Of a stretch of 64,000 nucleotides of DNA, positions 29,524-37,457 are shown one piece after another; position 1 is the stretch's first letter; each line of letters begins with the position of its first letter. Under the pieces are notes generated by a model that saw nothing but the letters and a program-made list of their open reading frames with translations, had not been told where the DNA came from and did not search any database. The translations under genes and the position numbers were made by a program. The stretch is from Oscillospiraceae bacterium (GTDB lineage Bacteria; Bacillota; Clostridia; UBA1381; UBA9506), in assembly GCA_015069045.1 (NCBI GenBank), contig SVJJ01000004.1, positions 1 through 64,000 on the forward strand, in the 5' to 3' direction.

Positions 29524-29629
29524 TTATTCACATAATCAACAGGGTTATTCACAAGTTTTTTTGTTGTAAAACAGTTTTTTTCGTTAGTTATCAACATTAT
29601 CAACAGGTTATTAACAGTTTTTATTAACA
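29524..29629 (+). other. Array of DnaA-box-like 9-mers in an AT-rich gap
   Basis: Seven same-strand 9-mers within 106 bases resemble the DnaA box TTATCCACA: TTATTCACA at 29524 and 29545, TAATCAACA at 29533, TTATCAACA at 29588 and 29597, TTATTAACA at 29608 and 29621. Four of the seven differ from consensus at one position, the others at two. A very AT-rich run (about 29480-29523) precedes them. The gap lies between divergent genes (minus to the left, plus to the right). It could be an origin, a DnaA-titrating site or a regulatory cluster; dnaA is not adjacent. Confidence 0.5.
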
Positions 29630-29639
29630 AAACATTTGT

Positions 29640-29684
29640 TTGATATGGTTTTATAAAAGCCCTTTAATACTGTATTCGTATTAA
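29640..29684 (+). promoter_or_regulatory. Promoter with overlapping palindrome upstream of YkvI-family gene
   Basis: TTGATA (29640-29645), 17 bases, TTTAAT (29663-29668). A 7-bp inverted repeat TTAATAC / GTATTAA (29664-29670 / 29678-29684) overlaps the -10, a common position for a repressor operator. Confidence 0.45.
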
Positions 29685-29724
29685 GTTTACATAAAAAATA
29701 ATTATAGGAAAGCAGGGTAAAATT

Positions 29725-30753
29725 TTGGAGAAAAAAGCAAAAAGTTTGTTAAAAATTAGTGCCATATATTTGGGTACGGTCTTAGGGGCGGGTTTTGCTT
29801 CCGGTCAAGAGCTTTTGCTGTTTTTTGTACGGTTTTCACGGCGGGGTTTGTTGGGCTGTCTGTTGGCAGGAGTACTCTTTTGTGTTTTAGGTGCATTGAT
29901 TTTAGGACGTGCCCAGGACCTATCATTAAAAACACCAAGAAAATATTTAGAAACCATATTTTCCAGCCGTTGGGCATGGTTTATTTCAATAACCATGGAA
30001 CTTTTTTTATGTGTCAGTTTTTGCGTTATGCTATCGGGCACAGGTGCCTTTTTTACAGAAAGATTTTCCTTACCTGCCTATGTAGGCATTCTCATAACAG
30101 ATTGTTTATGTTTGTTCGTTTTTTTATATGATGTAAAAGGTTTGGCGGCTTTAAATCTGTTATTAACCCCCTTTATGCTTTTGGGCACGCTTTATGTTTG
30201 TGTATCTGCCTTTTTGGGAAACGCGACTATGACTTGGCTACCACAACTCAATAGTGGGGGACGATTCTTCCCTTATGCTTTGTTTTATGTAGGGTATAAT
30301 CTCTTAACAGCAACAGCAGTTTTAGTGCCTGTTGGTGCATTGGCACCCAATAAAAAAACAGCCATGGCCGGCGGCGTTTTAGGTGGTGCAGCACTTACTT
30401 TTATGGCGTTTATTTGCTGTTTAGCTATGTTTTATGAAGAGGGTGTTTGGCACAGCCCTATGCCAATGCTTCTTTTGTCTAAACAAGGGGGTGTGTTAGC
30501 GTATTATATCTATTCATCGGTCATATACATGGCTATGTTGACTACCGCTGTTTCATCCGGATTTTCTATTTTGCAAAGTCTGCATGAAATTGGACTACCA
30601 AGCCGGCTGACGGCAGTTGCAATCTGCCTGGTGGCTTTGCCATTATCCTTTGTAGAATTTTCTGTTTTAATGGCTCATACATATGTGTTTTTTGGCGTTA
30701 TAGGTGTTTTGCTGATGGGCGGTATTTTATGGGATTGGTATCGTTCTTATTAA
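29725..30753 (+). CDS. YkvI-family membrane protein (APC-superfamily transporter-like)
   Basis: A 342-residue polytopic protein with about ten membrane segments. The N-terminus KISAIYLGTVLGAGFASGQELL carries the GAGFASGQE signature of the YkvI family, related to amino-acid/polyamine/organocation transporters; substrates are unknown. Other features are a glycine-rich helix AGGVLGGAALTF and a long C-terminal helix. Translation starts at TTG 29725 with an AGCAGGG site. The gene is monocistronic and divergent from the HisD-like operon, with the DnaA-box-like array between them. Confidence 0.82.
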   Translation: MEKKAKSLLKISAIYLGTVLGAGFASGQELLLFFVRFSRRGLLGCLLAGVLFCVLGALILGRAQDLSLKTPRKYLETIFSSRWAWFISITMELFLCVSFCVMLSGTGAFFTERFSLPAYVGILITDCLCLFVFLYDVKGLAALNLLLTPFMLLGTLYVCVSAFLGNATMTWLPQLNSGGRFFPYALFYVGYNLLTATAVLVPVGALAPNKKTAMAGGVLGGAALTFMAFICCLAMFYEEGVWHSPMPMLLLSKQGGVLAYYIYSSVIYMAMLTTAVSSGFSILQSLHEIGLPSRLTAVAICLVALPLSFVEFSVLMAHTYVFFGVIGVLLMGGILWDWYRSY

Positions 30754-30832
30754 TACATACTTAAAAAACAAAGGAAAAAAGAGAAAAATGGTGATAAATT
30801 AAAAAAATAAAGGAAAATGGCAAAATATTAAC

Positions 30833-30861
30833 TTGAAAAAAAATCGGGAAAGAGGTAATAT
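30833..30861 (+). promoter_or_regulatory. Promoter of tRNA-Pro(UGG)
   Basis: TTGAAA (30833-30838), 17-base spacer, TAATAT (30856-30861), 15 bases before the tRNA 5' end. Confidence 0.75.
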
Positions 30862-30876
30862 ATTGTATGTGTCTTT

Positions 30877-30952
30877 CGGGGTGTAGCGCAGTTGGTAGCG
30901 CGCCTGCTTTGGGAGCAGGATGCCGCAGGTTCAAGTCCTGTCACTCCGACCA
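30877..30952 (+). tRNA. tRNA-Pro (anticodon UGG)
   Basis: A 76-nt cloverleaf with encoded CCA: acceptor CGGGGTG/CACTCCG, D stem GCGC/GCGC, anticodon arm CCTGC-TTTGGGA-GCAGG giving UGG, and T arm GCAGG-TTCAAGT-CCTGT. The acceptor stem has a G4-U69 wobble. The 3' strand would pair perfectly with the 5' strand of the other tRNA-Pro gene at 38816-38892. It marks the left edge of the accessory segment. Confidence 0.97.
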
Positions 30953-30957
30953 CGTCG

Positions 30958-30984
30958 CGGCGAGCCTTTTGGTTCGCCGTTTTT
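30958..30984 (+). terminator. Terminator after tRNA-Pro(UGG)
   Basis: A 9-bp stem (30958-30966 / 30971-30979, one G-T pair), TTTT loop and a T run, five bases after the CCA end. Confidence 0.85.
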
Positions 30985-31298
30985 CATTGAAAACGGCTTT
31001 ACATTGCCGGCTGCCGCTCCTTTTTCCAAAAAAGCGTTTGGCTTTTGGGGAGCCCTGCACCTTTGGTGCTTTTTGTGCAAAACTAGGTAACGACCACATG
31101 TATTCCACAGTTAGAAAAATTTATGAGAAAGGCTACGATATGGATTTGTGCCATATTGTAGCTTTTTTGTATGTTTCCTTAACAAAAATTTAGTATGACT
31201 ATTTAATTTTGAAAATTGCACTTTGGGAAAATTTTTTGTGATACAATACAGCCGCTGAAGAGAGGAGGATATTTTTAATTAAAAAGAAAGGAGAAAAC
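30985..31298. other. Intergenic stretch without a gene
   Basis: Between the tRNA terminator and the toxin gene. It holds a second terminator hairpin (31132-31168) and an extended -10 (TGATACAAT, 31238-31246 approximately) that could start the toxin transcript. A frame covering the tRNA and this region is not a gene. Confidence 0.5.
31132..31168 (+). terminator. Intrinsic terminator
   Basis: A 12-bp stem (31132-31143 / 31151-31162, one G-T pair), 7-base loop and six T's. No gene on the plus strand directly upstream explains it, so it may be the relic of a lost gene. Confidence 0.75.
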
Positions 31299-32735
31299 AT
31301 GAACAAAATTTTACTTGAGAACAAAATGAAAACTCTTGAGCGGCTGGTGTTGCAGGATATTGTTGAAAGCTATGGCATGCAAAGGGCTTCTGAAAAGAAC
31401 TACGATGTACTGATGACAAAACTGATCGATAGGGTGACTCAGTTTTATGAAGATCTGGGGCATGGAGAGACCTCTGCAGAGAGATTGAGTCGATACGGAG
31501 AGCGGGCAGGGATTTATGAAAAACAGTGGCAGTTACAGCTTGATGAGGCTGCAAAGGTAAGTGTGCGCCAAATCATTCAAAAGCTGCCGAAAGAAAAGCT
31601 TTCAAAAAGCACACAGTGGGAGGTGATTCAGGCGGTGCGCCCGGTGCTGAAACAGAGAATGGAAGTGCTTTCTAACCTGCATTCAGCATTAGCTTTACAA
31701 AAGCAGAACTATATGCTATTATGGGATTATGAGGATGCAGGGTTTTCCCACTATTGTATTTTAACAGAGGGCGAAAATTGTGATGACTGCAACAGTTTAG
31801 AGGGTCAGGTTTTTCCCATTAGTGAAGCGCGGGTAGGAGAAAATTTTGCACCGATGCATCCTAACTGCAACTGTCGAGTTGGCGTTTTAGATGATGCAGG
31901 GCAAGTGGCTTACGTCATCTGTGAGGGCAAGGCAGAAAAGAAGGAAGAAGAAACAAACTGGTACGATGCCTTTTTGCGAATGCCAAAGGATGCTAGGGGA
32001 CTGTTTTTAGCTTTTGCCCGTGCGCAGAGTGAACGATTGGGTCGGAATGACATTGCCGGCTTTTTGGATTGGCTGACTATGGGGATAGTCAGCGGCACTT
32101 GGCAGGGTTATCAGGATAGGTATCAGGAACTGCTCAACGATCCAACACTCTATAATGCTGTAAACTACTTAACAAGCGGTTTTGCAGATACTGTTAAAGG
32201 CGCCATAACCCCTGAAGAACCTCTTTCTCTTCAGCACTGGCTGGATTCTTTAGGAGTTATTTCGACTGTTTTTGGGGCATATCAGATGGGGAAACGTAGT
32301 GGTAGCTCATATAAAACAGGGGCAAAAGTTACTCGATTTAGAGATAATATTGAAGAAGGTCTGGAGCAAACGCAAAAAATTAATTATTCCGGCATAACTC
32401 AAAAAGGAACATCCAAAATCCCATGGGATAGTTGGCGAAATTATGAGAAAGTGACGAAAAATGGCCAGGTATACGCTAAGGTCGGAAATAGGCTATATTC
32501 GGAACATGCTGTTAATCGAATGCAACCTAGCGGAAATCGCTTTGGACCGAATATTACTCAAGGTTATGGAATAGATTATGGCAGAAGCATCGCTCCGCGG
32601 TATGTGGAAGATATTATTAACAGTACAAAGGGTATTTTCCAGCCTGAAACAGGAAACTATGTTCACCATTTTGGAACGGTTAAAGTAATTGTTAATCAAC
32701 AAGGTGCTGTCGTTACAATTATGACTTATCAATAA
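31299..32735 (+). CDS. Phage minor-head-like protein fused to a C-terminal toxin-like domain
   Basis: A 478-residue protein. Residues ~1-200 resemble phage minor head proteins (Mu gpF/SPP1 gp7 type): a helical N-terminus, then ENCDDCNSLEGQVFPISEAR (CxxC near 162-165) and APMHPNCNCRVGVLDD (near 184-199). The middle is a linker with GKRSGSS. The last ~80 residues (YSEHAVNRMQPSG, RYVEDIINSTKGIF, HHFGTVKVIVNQQGAVVTIMTY) look like a small BECR-type RNase toxin (EHA.RM plus a terminal beta-strand pattern). No phage genes flank it. A small gene 26 bases downstream is a probable immunity gene. RBS AAAGGAG precedes the ATG. Confidence 0.65.
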   Translation: MNKILLENKMKTLERLVLQDIVESYGMQRASEKNYDVLMTKLIDRVTQFYEDLGHGETSAERLSRYGERAGIYEKQWQLQLDEAAKVSVRQIIQKLPKEKLSKSTQWEVIQAVRPVLKQRMEVLSNLHSALALQKQNYMLLWDYEDAGFSHYCILTEGENCDDCNSLEGQVFPISEARVGENFAPMHPNCNCRVGVLDDAGQVAYVICEGKAEKKEEETNWYDAFLRMPKDARGLFLAFARAQSERLGRNDIAGFLDWLTMGIVSGTWQGYQDRYQELLNDPTLYNAVNYLTSGFADTVKGAITPEEPLSLQHWLDSLGVISTVFGAYQMGKRSGSSYKTGAKVTRFRDNIEEGLEQTQKINYSGITQKGTSKIPWDSWRNYEKVTKNGQVYAKVGNRLYSEHAVNRMQPSGNRFGPNITQGYGIDYGRSIAPRYVEDIINSTKGIFQPETGNYVHHFGTVKVIVNQQGAVVTIMTYQ

Positions 32736-32761
32736 CTATTTAGGTAATTAAGGAGAAGGAT

Positions 32762-33046
32762 ATGAATTCTATAAACGAATTAATAGTTTTATGCGAAAAA
32801 TTTAAGGAAAATGCTTTTGAGATTGAAGAATTTCAAAGCAAACTAGGAGAGATTCTTCTGCCGGATATGTGCAAATATACATTGGAAAAAGCACAACATA
32901 ATGGACACAATGATTTAGAAGAAATAATTTATTGCTATAGTAAGGAAACCGGAAAAATATATGCTGATAAAGTGGCAGAAGAGTTGATTCAAGCGGCGAA
33001 AGCAGAACAGAAACGGTTGGAAAATTATAAACCATATCAAGAATAA
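32762..33046 (+). CDS. Small acidic protein, candidate immunity protein
   Basis: A 94-residue helical protein rich in Glu and Lys (NSINELIVLCEKFKENAFEI; AEELIQAAKAEQKRLENY). It has no signal peptide or membrane segment. It follows the toxin-like fusion gene by 26 bases with a good AAGGAGAAGG site, the standard toxin-immunity arrangement. I do not recognise the family. Its last 10 bases overlap the 3' end of a degraded minus-strand gene. Confidence 0.55.
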   Translation: MNSINELIVLCEKFKENAFEIEEFQSKLGEILLPDMCKYTLEKAQHNGHNDLEEIIYCYSKETGKIYADKVAEELIQAAKAEQKRLENYKPYQE

Positions 33047-33428
33047 AATGCATTCACGTCAAGGTCACTCAAAAGATAGCGCACAGGATGATTCTTTATG
33101 GCTATGTCAAGCAACATGTCTATTTCATCTTCTTTCCAATGTTCAACATCAAGCAACTGGCGAATGAGATTATATGCGTGGTTTCAAAACTTTTGCTTGC
33201 GTCAAGAGAAATGATTAAATCAAGTCGCTTTCCCCTGTTTTCATCATAATTTTTTTGCGCATCTTCTTGTACTTGTTCTTTTTTACACTCATAATGAATG
33301 TTTTCAAGAGCTTCGTTTGAAGCGGTTCTTATGATAATAGCTTTTACTAAATTATCAAGCGTGGAGCCTTCTGTATAATCAGCTGGAGCGAAGTACTTTA
33401 TTCGATTTTTAGTAATCAAAAACGACAA
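33037..33428 (-). pseudogene. Frameshifted gene fragment of unknown family
   Basis: The minus strand reads TTG-initiated residues through NRGKRLDLIISLDASKSFE, then this frame runs into a short unrelated tail. A -1/+1 shift at about 33178-33185 restores a sensible continuation (HAYNLIRQLLDVEHWKEDE, IDMLLDIAIKNHPVRYLLSD, LDVNAFYS then stop at 33037). No ribosome site is seen at the TTG and a stop lies just upstream, so the 5' part is probably lost. Charged, helical, cytoplasmic-looking; family not recognised. A sequencing error at the shift cannot be excluded. Confidence 0.6.
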
Positions 33429-33443
33429 ATTCTTTTAAAACTC

Positions 33444-33472
33444 TTGACAATTAAAACAATAAATGTAATAAT
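33444..33472 (+). promoter_or_regulatory. Promoter of the lysine-riboswitch transcript
   Basis: Perfect TTGACA (33444-33449), 17-base spacer and AATAAT (33467-33472) with an upstream TGT that could act as an extended -10. About 40 bases ahead of the riboswitch. Confidence 0.6.
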
Positions 33473-33511
33473 ATAATTAATTTAATATTTGTTCGTAAAC
33501 TATGGAATTAT

Positions 33512-33675
33512 AATAGGTAGAGGTGCGGGCTTTAAGAGTAGCAAAACTTAATGATGGGCATCAGAGTTTTGTAAAAGGAAAGGTCGCCGAAATGTGTGTG
33601 CTGTCCGGGCACCCATGTTGGGATGCAGTAGAATATGTTGCATACTGTCACTTTTGTGGAGCGCTATCGTGATTA
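33512..33675 (+). promoter_or_regulatory. Lysine riboswitch (L-box)
   Basis: The conserved L-box pieces occur in order: GGTAGAGGTGCG, TTAAGAGTAG, GGAAAGGTCGCCGAA, GGGCACCCATGTTGGG, ATACTGTCAC and GTGGAGCGCTATC, with the closing helix P1 between GGTAG and CTATC. A terminator hairpin follows at 33709-33747. High lysine should favour termination. The downstream genes encode an amino-acid ABC transporter, which marks it as a lysine uptake system. Confidence 0.92.
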
Positions 33676-33708
33676 GTTTTTGACTAAACATTATTTCGTG
33701 ATACAATG

Positions 33709-33747
33709 ACCGCAAACGTTCTATGGTACGTTTGTGGTTTTCTTTTA
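33709..33747 (+). terminator. Riboswitch expression-platform terminator
   Basis: A 10-bp stem (33709-33718 / 33729-33738, one G-T pair) with T-rich tail, between the L-box and the substrate-binding protein gene. A promoter-like TTGACT-16-TACAAT (33680-33707) also lies between aptamer and hairpin. Confidence 0.8.
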
Positions 33748-33810
33748 TTCTTTATGCCATACAAATTTTTCCGAGGTTTGCGTAACAAGTAATACGAAAG
33801 GAAGAGACAA

Positions 33811-34641
33811 ATGAAAAAAATAATTTCACTCATTCTTGTTACCATGATGGCTCTTGGTTTGGTTGCCTGCGGCGGTGCCAATACAGGGAGCGAAGGTACG
33901 GAGAACAATGTTTTAAAGGTTGGTATGGAATGTAACTATGCACCTTATAACTGGTCACAGACAGATGATGCCAATGGTGCCGTTCCCATTCAAAATGTGG
34001 ACAATATGTATACCAACGGCTACGATGTACAGGTTGCAAAGAGTATTGCAGAATCTATGGGCAAGGAACTTCAAATTTATTCTTACGAATGGGATAGTTT
34101 AATTCCGGCTGTTCAATCCGGTAATTTGGATATGATTATTGCCGGTATGAGCCCCACAGATGAGAGAAAGGAAAAAATTGATTTTTCCAATTTATATTAT
34201 GTATCTAACTTGGTTGCCATTACCAAGGAGGATGCTTTAGCAGATGTTACCACCATTGCAGACCTTGATGGTAAGAAAATTGCCGCACAGTCCGGCACCT
34301 CTCATTTAGAGGCTTTAGCGGGTCAAACAACGGCAGAGGTTAGTGAATTAGCTGATTTTTCTACTATGTTGATCGCATTAAGTGCCGGTACTATTGATGG
34401 CTATATTTCTGAAGAGCCTACTGCTATGGCTATTTGCACAGAGGATTCCGGTTATTCTTATATCCCCTTTGTTAACAATGAAACAGGCTTTAATATTCCT
34501 GTAGAAGATTCCAGTATTGCAGTTGGCGTAAAAAAGGGTTCTGAGCTTTTAGCCGATATCAATAGCTATTTAGATACTTTTGGCGAAGATGCTCAAAAGG
34601 CACTCATGGCCGACATGGTAAAAATTGCGCCGGTAGACTGA
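33811..34641 (+). CDS. Amino-acid (probably lysine) ABC transporter substrate-binding lipoprotein
   Basis: A 276-residue extracellular lipoprotein of the family 3 solute-binding class. The signal peptide ends at the lipobox LVAC (Cys20). The mature part has VGMECNYAPYNW, GYDVQVAKSIAESMG, WDSLIPAVQSGNLDMIIAGMSPTDERKEKIDFS and DGKKIAAQSGTSHLEAL, the usual periplasmic-binding folds for polar amino acids. Lysine specificity is inferred from the L-box leader, not from binding residues. It is the first gene of a three-gene operon and is separated from the permease gene by a hairpin that may raise its relative expression. Confidence 0.92.
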   Translation: MKKIISLILVTMMALGLVACGGANTGSEGTENNVLKVGMECNYAPYNWSQTDDANGAVPIQNVDNMYTNGYDVQVAKSIAESMGKELQIYSYEWDSLIPAVQSGNLDMIIAGMSPTDERKEKIDFSNLYYVSNLVAITKEDALADVTTIADLDGKKIAAQSGTSHLEALAGQTTAEVSELADFSTMLIALSAGTIDGYISEEPTAMAICTEDSGYSYIPFVNNETGFNIPVEDSSIAVGVKKGSELLADINSYLDTFGEDAQKALMADMVKIAPVD

Positions 34642-34669
34642 TAGATTATCATATGTTGGAATTGCGATG

Positions 34670-34697
34670 TTTCCCTCCCATCATCCCGGGAGGGAAA
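34670..34697 (+). terminator. Intra-operon hairpin after the binding-protein gene
   Basis: A 10-bp GC-rich stem TTTCCCTCCC / GGGAGGGAAA with an 8-base loop, followed by a T-rich stretch. A second 8-bp hairpin (34720-34741) precedes the permease ribosome site. Probably a partial terminator or mRNA stabiliser giving excess binding protein. Confidence 0.6.
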
Positions 34698-34757
34698 CCT
34701 CTTCTATTTTGACTATGATAATACAGCGAATCTGCTGTATTATCAGAAAGGATCAAC

Positions 34758-35531
34758 ATGATTAATTTTCTTAAGGATGTAGTCAATATATTGATTGAAT
34801 ATAAAGGATATTTCCTTCAAGGTATCGGCTACACAATGCTTATTGCCTTAACAGGTACTATAATCGGTCTTCTAATTGGTCTGATAACCGGTGTTATCAG
34901 AACAATACCAAAGTCAAAAAATTCGTTATTAAATGGGATTTTAAAAGTTGTAAATGCCATTATCGGCATTTATGTAGAGGTGTTTCGCGGAACACCTATG
35001 ATGGTACAGTCCATGGTTATTTTCTGGGGTTATGCCTTTATGAATGATGGACAAACCCTACCTCTTATTCCGGCCGGTATTTTCATTGTTTCTATCAATA
35101 CTGGTGCTTATATGGCAGAAATTGTTCGTGGAGGTATTATCTCCATTGATAAGGGACAGTTTGAAGGTTCTTATTCCATTGGTATGAACCATTTTCAAAC
35201 CATGCTTTATGTGGTTATTCCGCAGGCCATTCGCAATATTTTACCTGCCATCAGCAACGAATTTGTTATTAACATTAAAGACACATCTGTCCTAAATGTA
35301 ATTGGTGTTACAGAACTGTTTTTCTTTACGGCTAAAATATCTAAAATGAATTGGGCTATTTTTGAAACCTATGTGGTTGCTTGTGTAATTTATTTCATTC
35401 TCACTTTTACAATCACAAGGATTCTCCGTTATATCGAACAATGTCTTGACGGTCCTTCTGCCTATTTACTTCACCACTCATCTACATTGCCGGATGAGAG
35501 CTTTGTAGTTAATAAGGAGGAACGGCCATGA
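34758..35531 (+). CDS. Amino-acid ABC transporter permease (HisM/GlnP type)
   Basis: A 257-residue membrane permease with about five membrane segments. The N-terminal block [21 protein letters not shown] and the EAA-loop region ([20 protein letters not shown] then [21 protein letters not shown]) are typical of the HisMQ/GlnP family. RBS AAAGGAT precedes the ATG. It overlaps the ATPase gene by 4 bases. As the only permease of the operon it would form a homodimer. Lysine transport is inferred from the riboswitch. Confidence 0.93.
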   Translation: MINFLKDVVNILIEYKGYFLQGIGYTMLIALTGTIIGLLIGLITGVIRTIPKSKNSLLNGILKVVNAIIGIYVEVFRGTPMMVQSMVIFWGYAFMNDGQTLPLIPAGIFIVSINTGAYMAEIVRGGIISIDKGQFEGSYSIGMNHFQTMLYVVIPQAIRNILPAISNEFVINIKDTSVLNVIGVTELFFFTAKISKMNWAIFETYVVACVIYFILTFTITRILRYIEQCLDGPSAYLLHHSSTLPDESFVVNKEERP

Positions 35532-36262
35532 GTAAAATTATCTCTATTCAGGGATTAAAAAAATCCTTTGGAGAAAATGAAGTGTTAAAGGATATTAATT
35601 TTTCTGTTAATACAGGTGATGTAACATGTATTATTGGTGCCTCCGGTTCCGGTAAGTCGACCATGCTTCGTTGTATTAACCTTTTAGAGGAGCCAACAGA
35701 CGGAGAAATTATTTACAATGACCAAAACATTTTAAAAACCAAAGATATTCCCGCCTATCGTGCTAAGGTCAGCATGGTTTTTCAAAATTTTAATCTTTTT
35801 GATAATATGACCGTTTTAAAAAACTGTACAATTGGCTTAAGACGGGTTTTAAAGATTGATAAGGAAACGGCTAAAAAGGAAGCGATGATGTACCTCGAAA
35901 AGGTTGGTATGCTTCCCTATATCAACGCAAAGCCGAGGCAACTTTCCGGCGGACAAAAACAGCGGGTTGCTATTGCGAGAGCTCTGGCCATGAAACCGGA
36001 TGTCATTTTGTTTGACGAACCAACCTCAGCACTGGATCCACAGATGGTGGGGGAGGTTTTAGAGGTTATTCGGCGATTGGCGAAGGAAGGTCTTACCATG
36101 CTGGTTGTTACCCATGAAATGGCCTTTGCCAGAGATGTTTCCAATCATGTTGTGTTTATGCATAATGGTGTTATTTGTGAAGAGGGGTCTCCCGAGGAAA
36201 TTTTCGGAAATCCTCAAAAAGAGGAAACGAGAGAATTCTTATCCCGCTTCTTAAGAGAATAA
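35528..36262 (+). CDS. Amino-acid ABC transporter ATPase
   Basis: A 244-residue ATP-binding subunit of the GlnQ/HisP family. Walker A is GASGSGKST near 37-45, the Q-loop [16 protein letters not shown], the signature [15 protein letters not shown] near 141-155, Walker [14 protein letters not shown] and the H-loop VTHEMAFA. The start overlaps the permease stop (ATGA), with AAGGAGG upstream. It ends the lysine-type operon, followed by a strong terminator. Confidence 0.96.
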   Translation: MSKIISIQGLKKSFGENEVLKDINFSVNTGDVTCIIGASGSGKSTMLRCINLLEEPTDGEIIYNDQNILKTKDIPAYRAKVSMVFQNFNLFDNMTVLKNCTIGLRRVLKIDKETAKKEAMMYLEKVGMLPYINAKPRQLSGGQKQRVAIARALAMKPDVILFDEPTSALDPQMVGEVLEVIRRLAKEGLTMLVVTHEMAFARDVSNHVVFMHNGVICEEGSPEEIFGNPQKEETREFLSRFLRE

Positions 36263-36314
36263 AATTACTTTTTAAAACCCTTGAAATTAAACAGAAAAGA
36301 TAAACAATATAATG

Positions 36315-36366
36315 AAAAACACCCTCCTATGGCAGAAGAAAGAAAAAGCCACAGGAGGGTGTTTTT
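36315..36366 (+). terminator. Terminator of the ABC transporter operon
   Basis: A 14-bp perfect stem, AAAAACACCCTCCT at 36315-36328 with its complement at 36353-36366, ending in T's. Confidence 0.85.
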
Positions 36367-36611
36367 ATGTCCGAAAAATCCGGATACATCAAACCCTTGA
36401 GAGGGCAATTGTTCGCCCTAAAGGCTATGCATAGGACAAAGGGAAAGCAAAGAAGTGGGTGGATGACTTTTTTGCATAAAAAAGTCGAAGCAAAGTTTTC
36501 CTTTGCTTCGACGTGGTGCGGGTGTTCTTATAGGATTTATTTACAAATGCCGTAAAATCAAGGGTTTTAGACAGTCATAATAAGCACTTATCCTCTAAAA
36601 ACAAAATATTT
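36367..36611. other. Intergenic stretch; small doubtful reading frame
   Basis: A 62-codon plus-strand frame (36367-36555) starts directly after the T tract with no ribosome site. Its middle is made by a hairpin (36484-36512), so I do not accept it as a gene. Its text (GYIKPLRGQLFALKAMHRTK) looks like a dispersed element. Nothing else is seen. Confidence 0.4.
36478..36512 (-). terminator. Minus-strand terminator downstream of the DUF3800 gene
   Basis: A 12-bp perfect stem (36484-36495 / 36501-36512) with a 5-base centre; on the minus strand it is followed by six T's. It lies about 100 bases beyond the DUF3800 stop. Confidence 0.75.
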
Positions 36612-37289
36612 TCAGAGTTTTTTCTTTAAAAGTGATTTTAAATAATTTTTATTAAAAGCTCTCGGAGAACCAAAAAACTCGGTTTCTGATTTGGAAAACG
36701 TGTTTGTTTTTGCTTTTAGAGAGAGTAATTCCAATGAACACAACAAATCTGCAACTTGGAATAACTTGTAGTCAGCGGGGCGTACTTTTCTGAATTCAAC
36801 ATTTGAATAAAACACATTGAAAACTGTTGTAATTATTTTTGTGAGTTCAACTTGCCCGTTATCGTAATAAATTATGATTTCATCAAATGAATGGAAAAAG
36901 TCTGAATTACTGTTTATTGTGTTCGCGAGATTTCTTGACAGTTTTGATGTCATTGCAATAATATCATCACAATCGTTTTTGTCAACATAGGTACAAATAT
37001 AGTTGAAATCCAATTTTCTTGCAAAGTTAAATAATGCGTGGAAAATGCGTTTTCTTTCTTCCATAAGCATTGTTTTATAGATTTCTTCACGGCGAATAAT
37101 TGGTCCTGTATGTACTGCACTATAATCAAAATTTAAATTGTGTAAATGAAAATCCAATGATTTGATATTTTCGGTTATATCGACATCCTGATTGTGCAAA
37201 ATCATTGTAATCAAATAATAGGGGGCGTGAGGTTTTAATGGACCGAAATCGCCTGATTCGTCAATGAATATACTTAATTTTTTGTTCAT
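36612..37289 (-). CDS. DUF3800 domain protein
   Basis: A 225-residue protein with LSIFIDESGDFG at residues 4-15, the DUF3800 signature. RNase H-like acidic positions are plausible at IIYYDNGQVELTKII and at the C-terminal LFQVADLLCSLELLSLK. Members are predicted nucleases found near mobile elements and some defence loci; function is not established. The start MNKKL at 37289 has AAAAAGGTG upstream; the frame continues to 37388 through a terminator-like hairpin and is not used. It lies beside an IS3-family element inside the tRNA-Pro-bounded segment. Confidence 0.8.
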   Translation of the reverse strand: MNKKLSIFIDESGDFGPLKPHAPYYLITMILHNQDVDITENIKSLDFHLHNLNFDYSAVHTGPIIRREEIYKTMLMEERKRIFHALFNFARKLDFNYICTYVDKNDCDDIIAMTSKLSRNLANTINSNSDFFHSFDEIIIYYDNGQVELTKIITTVFNVFYSNVEFRKVRPADYKLFQVADLLCSLELLSLKAKTNTFSKSETEFFGSPRAFNKNYLKSLLKKKL

Positions 37290-37313
37290 AAGCACACCTT
37301 TTTTCGCTTGTAT

Positions 37314-37339
37314 AAAAAGTGGCGGGGAAATTCCCCGCC
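37314..37339 (-). terminator. Terminator-like hairpin in the DUF3800 leader
   Basis: GGCGGGGAA / TTCCCCGCC stem (37321-37329 / 37331-37339), followed on the minus strand by five T's, 25 bases upstream of the DUF3800 start. Either a relic of a lost upstream gene or an attenuator. Confidence 0.55.
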
Positions 37340-37457
37340 GTTCGGTGGACCAAGACTTTTCAGCCAGCCCAAAGAGCAATATTAACATTGCTCTTATATT
37401 CTATGGTTATTATAACATATTTATTCTCAAAAGTCAATCCTAAACACTTAAAGAACT

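Noticed and set aside
29409-29630. Minus-strand frame in the AT-rich gap
   Set aside because: Its sequence is produced by the DnaA-box-like repeats and low complexity; no ribosome site.
30867-31193. Plus-strand frame of 108 codons
   Set aside because: It covers tRNA-Pro and two terminators; no ribosome site.
31299-33046. A prophage at the minor-head-like gene
   Set aside because: No terminase, portal, capsid, tail, integrase or lysis genes on either side.
36367-36555. 62-codon frame after the ABC transporter terminator
   Set aside because: No ribosome site, starts at the terminator T run, contains a hairpin.
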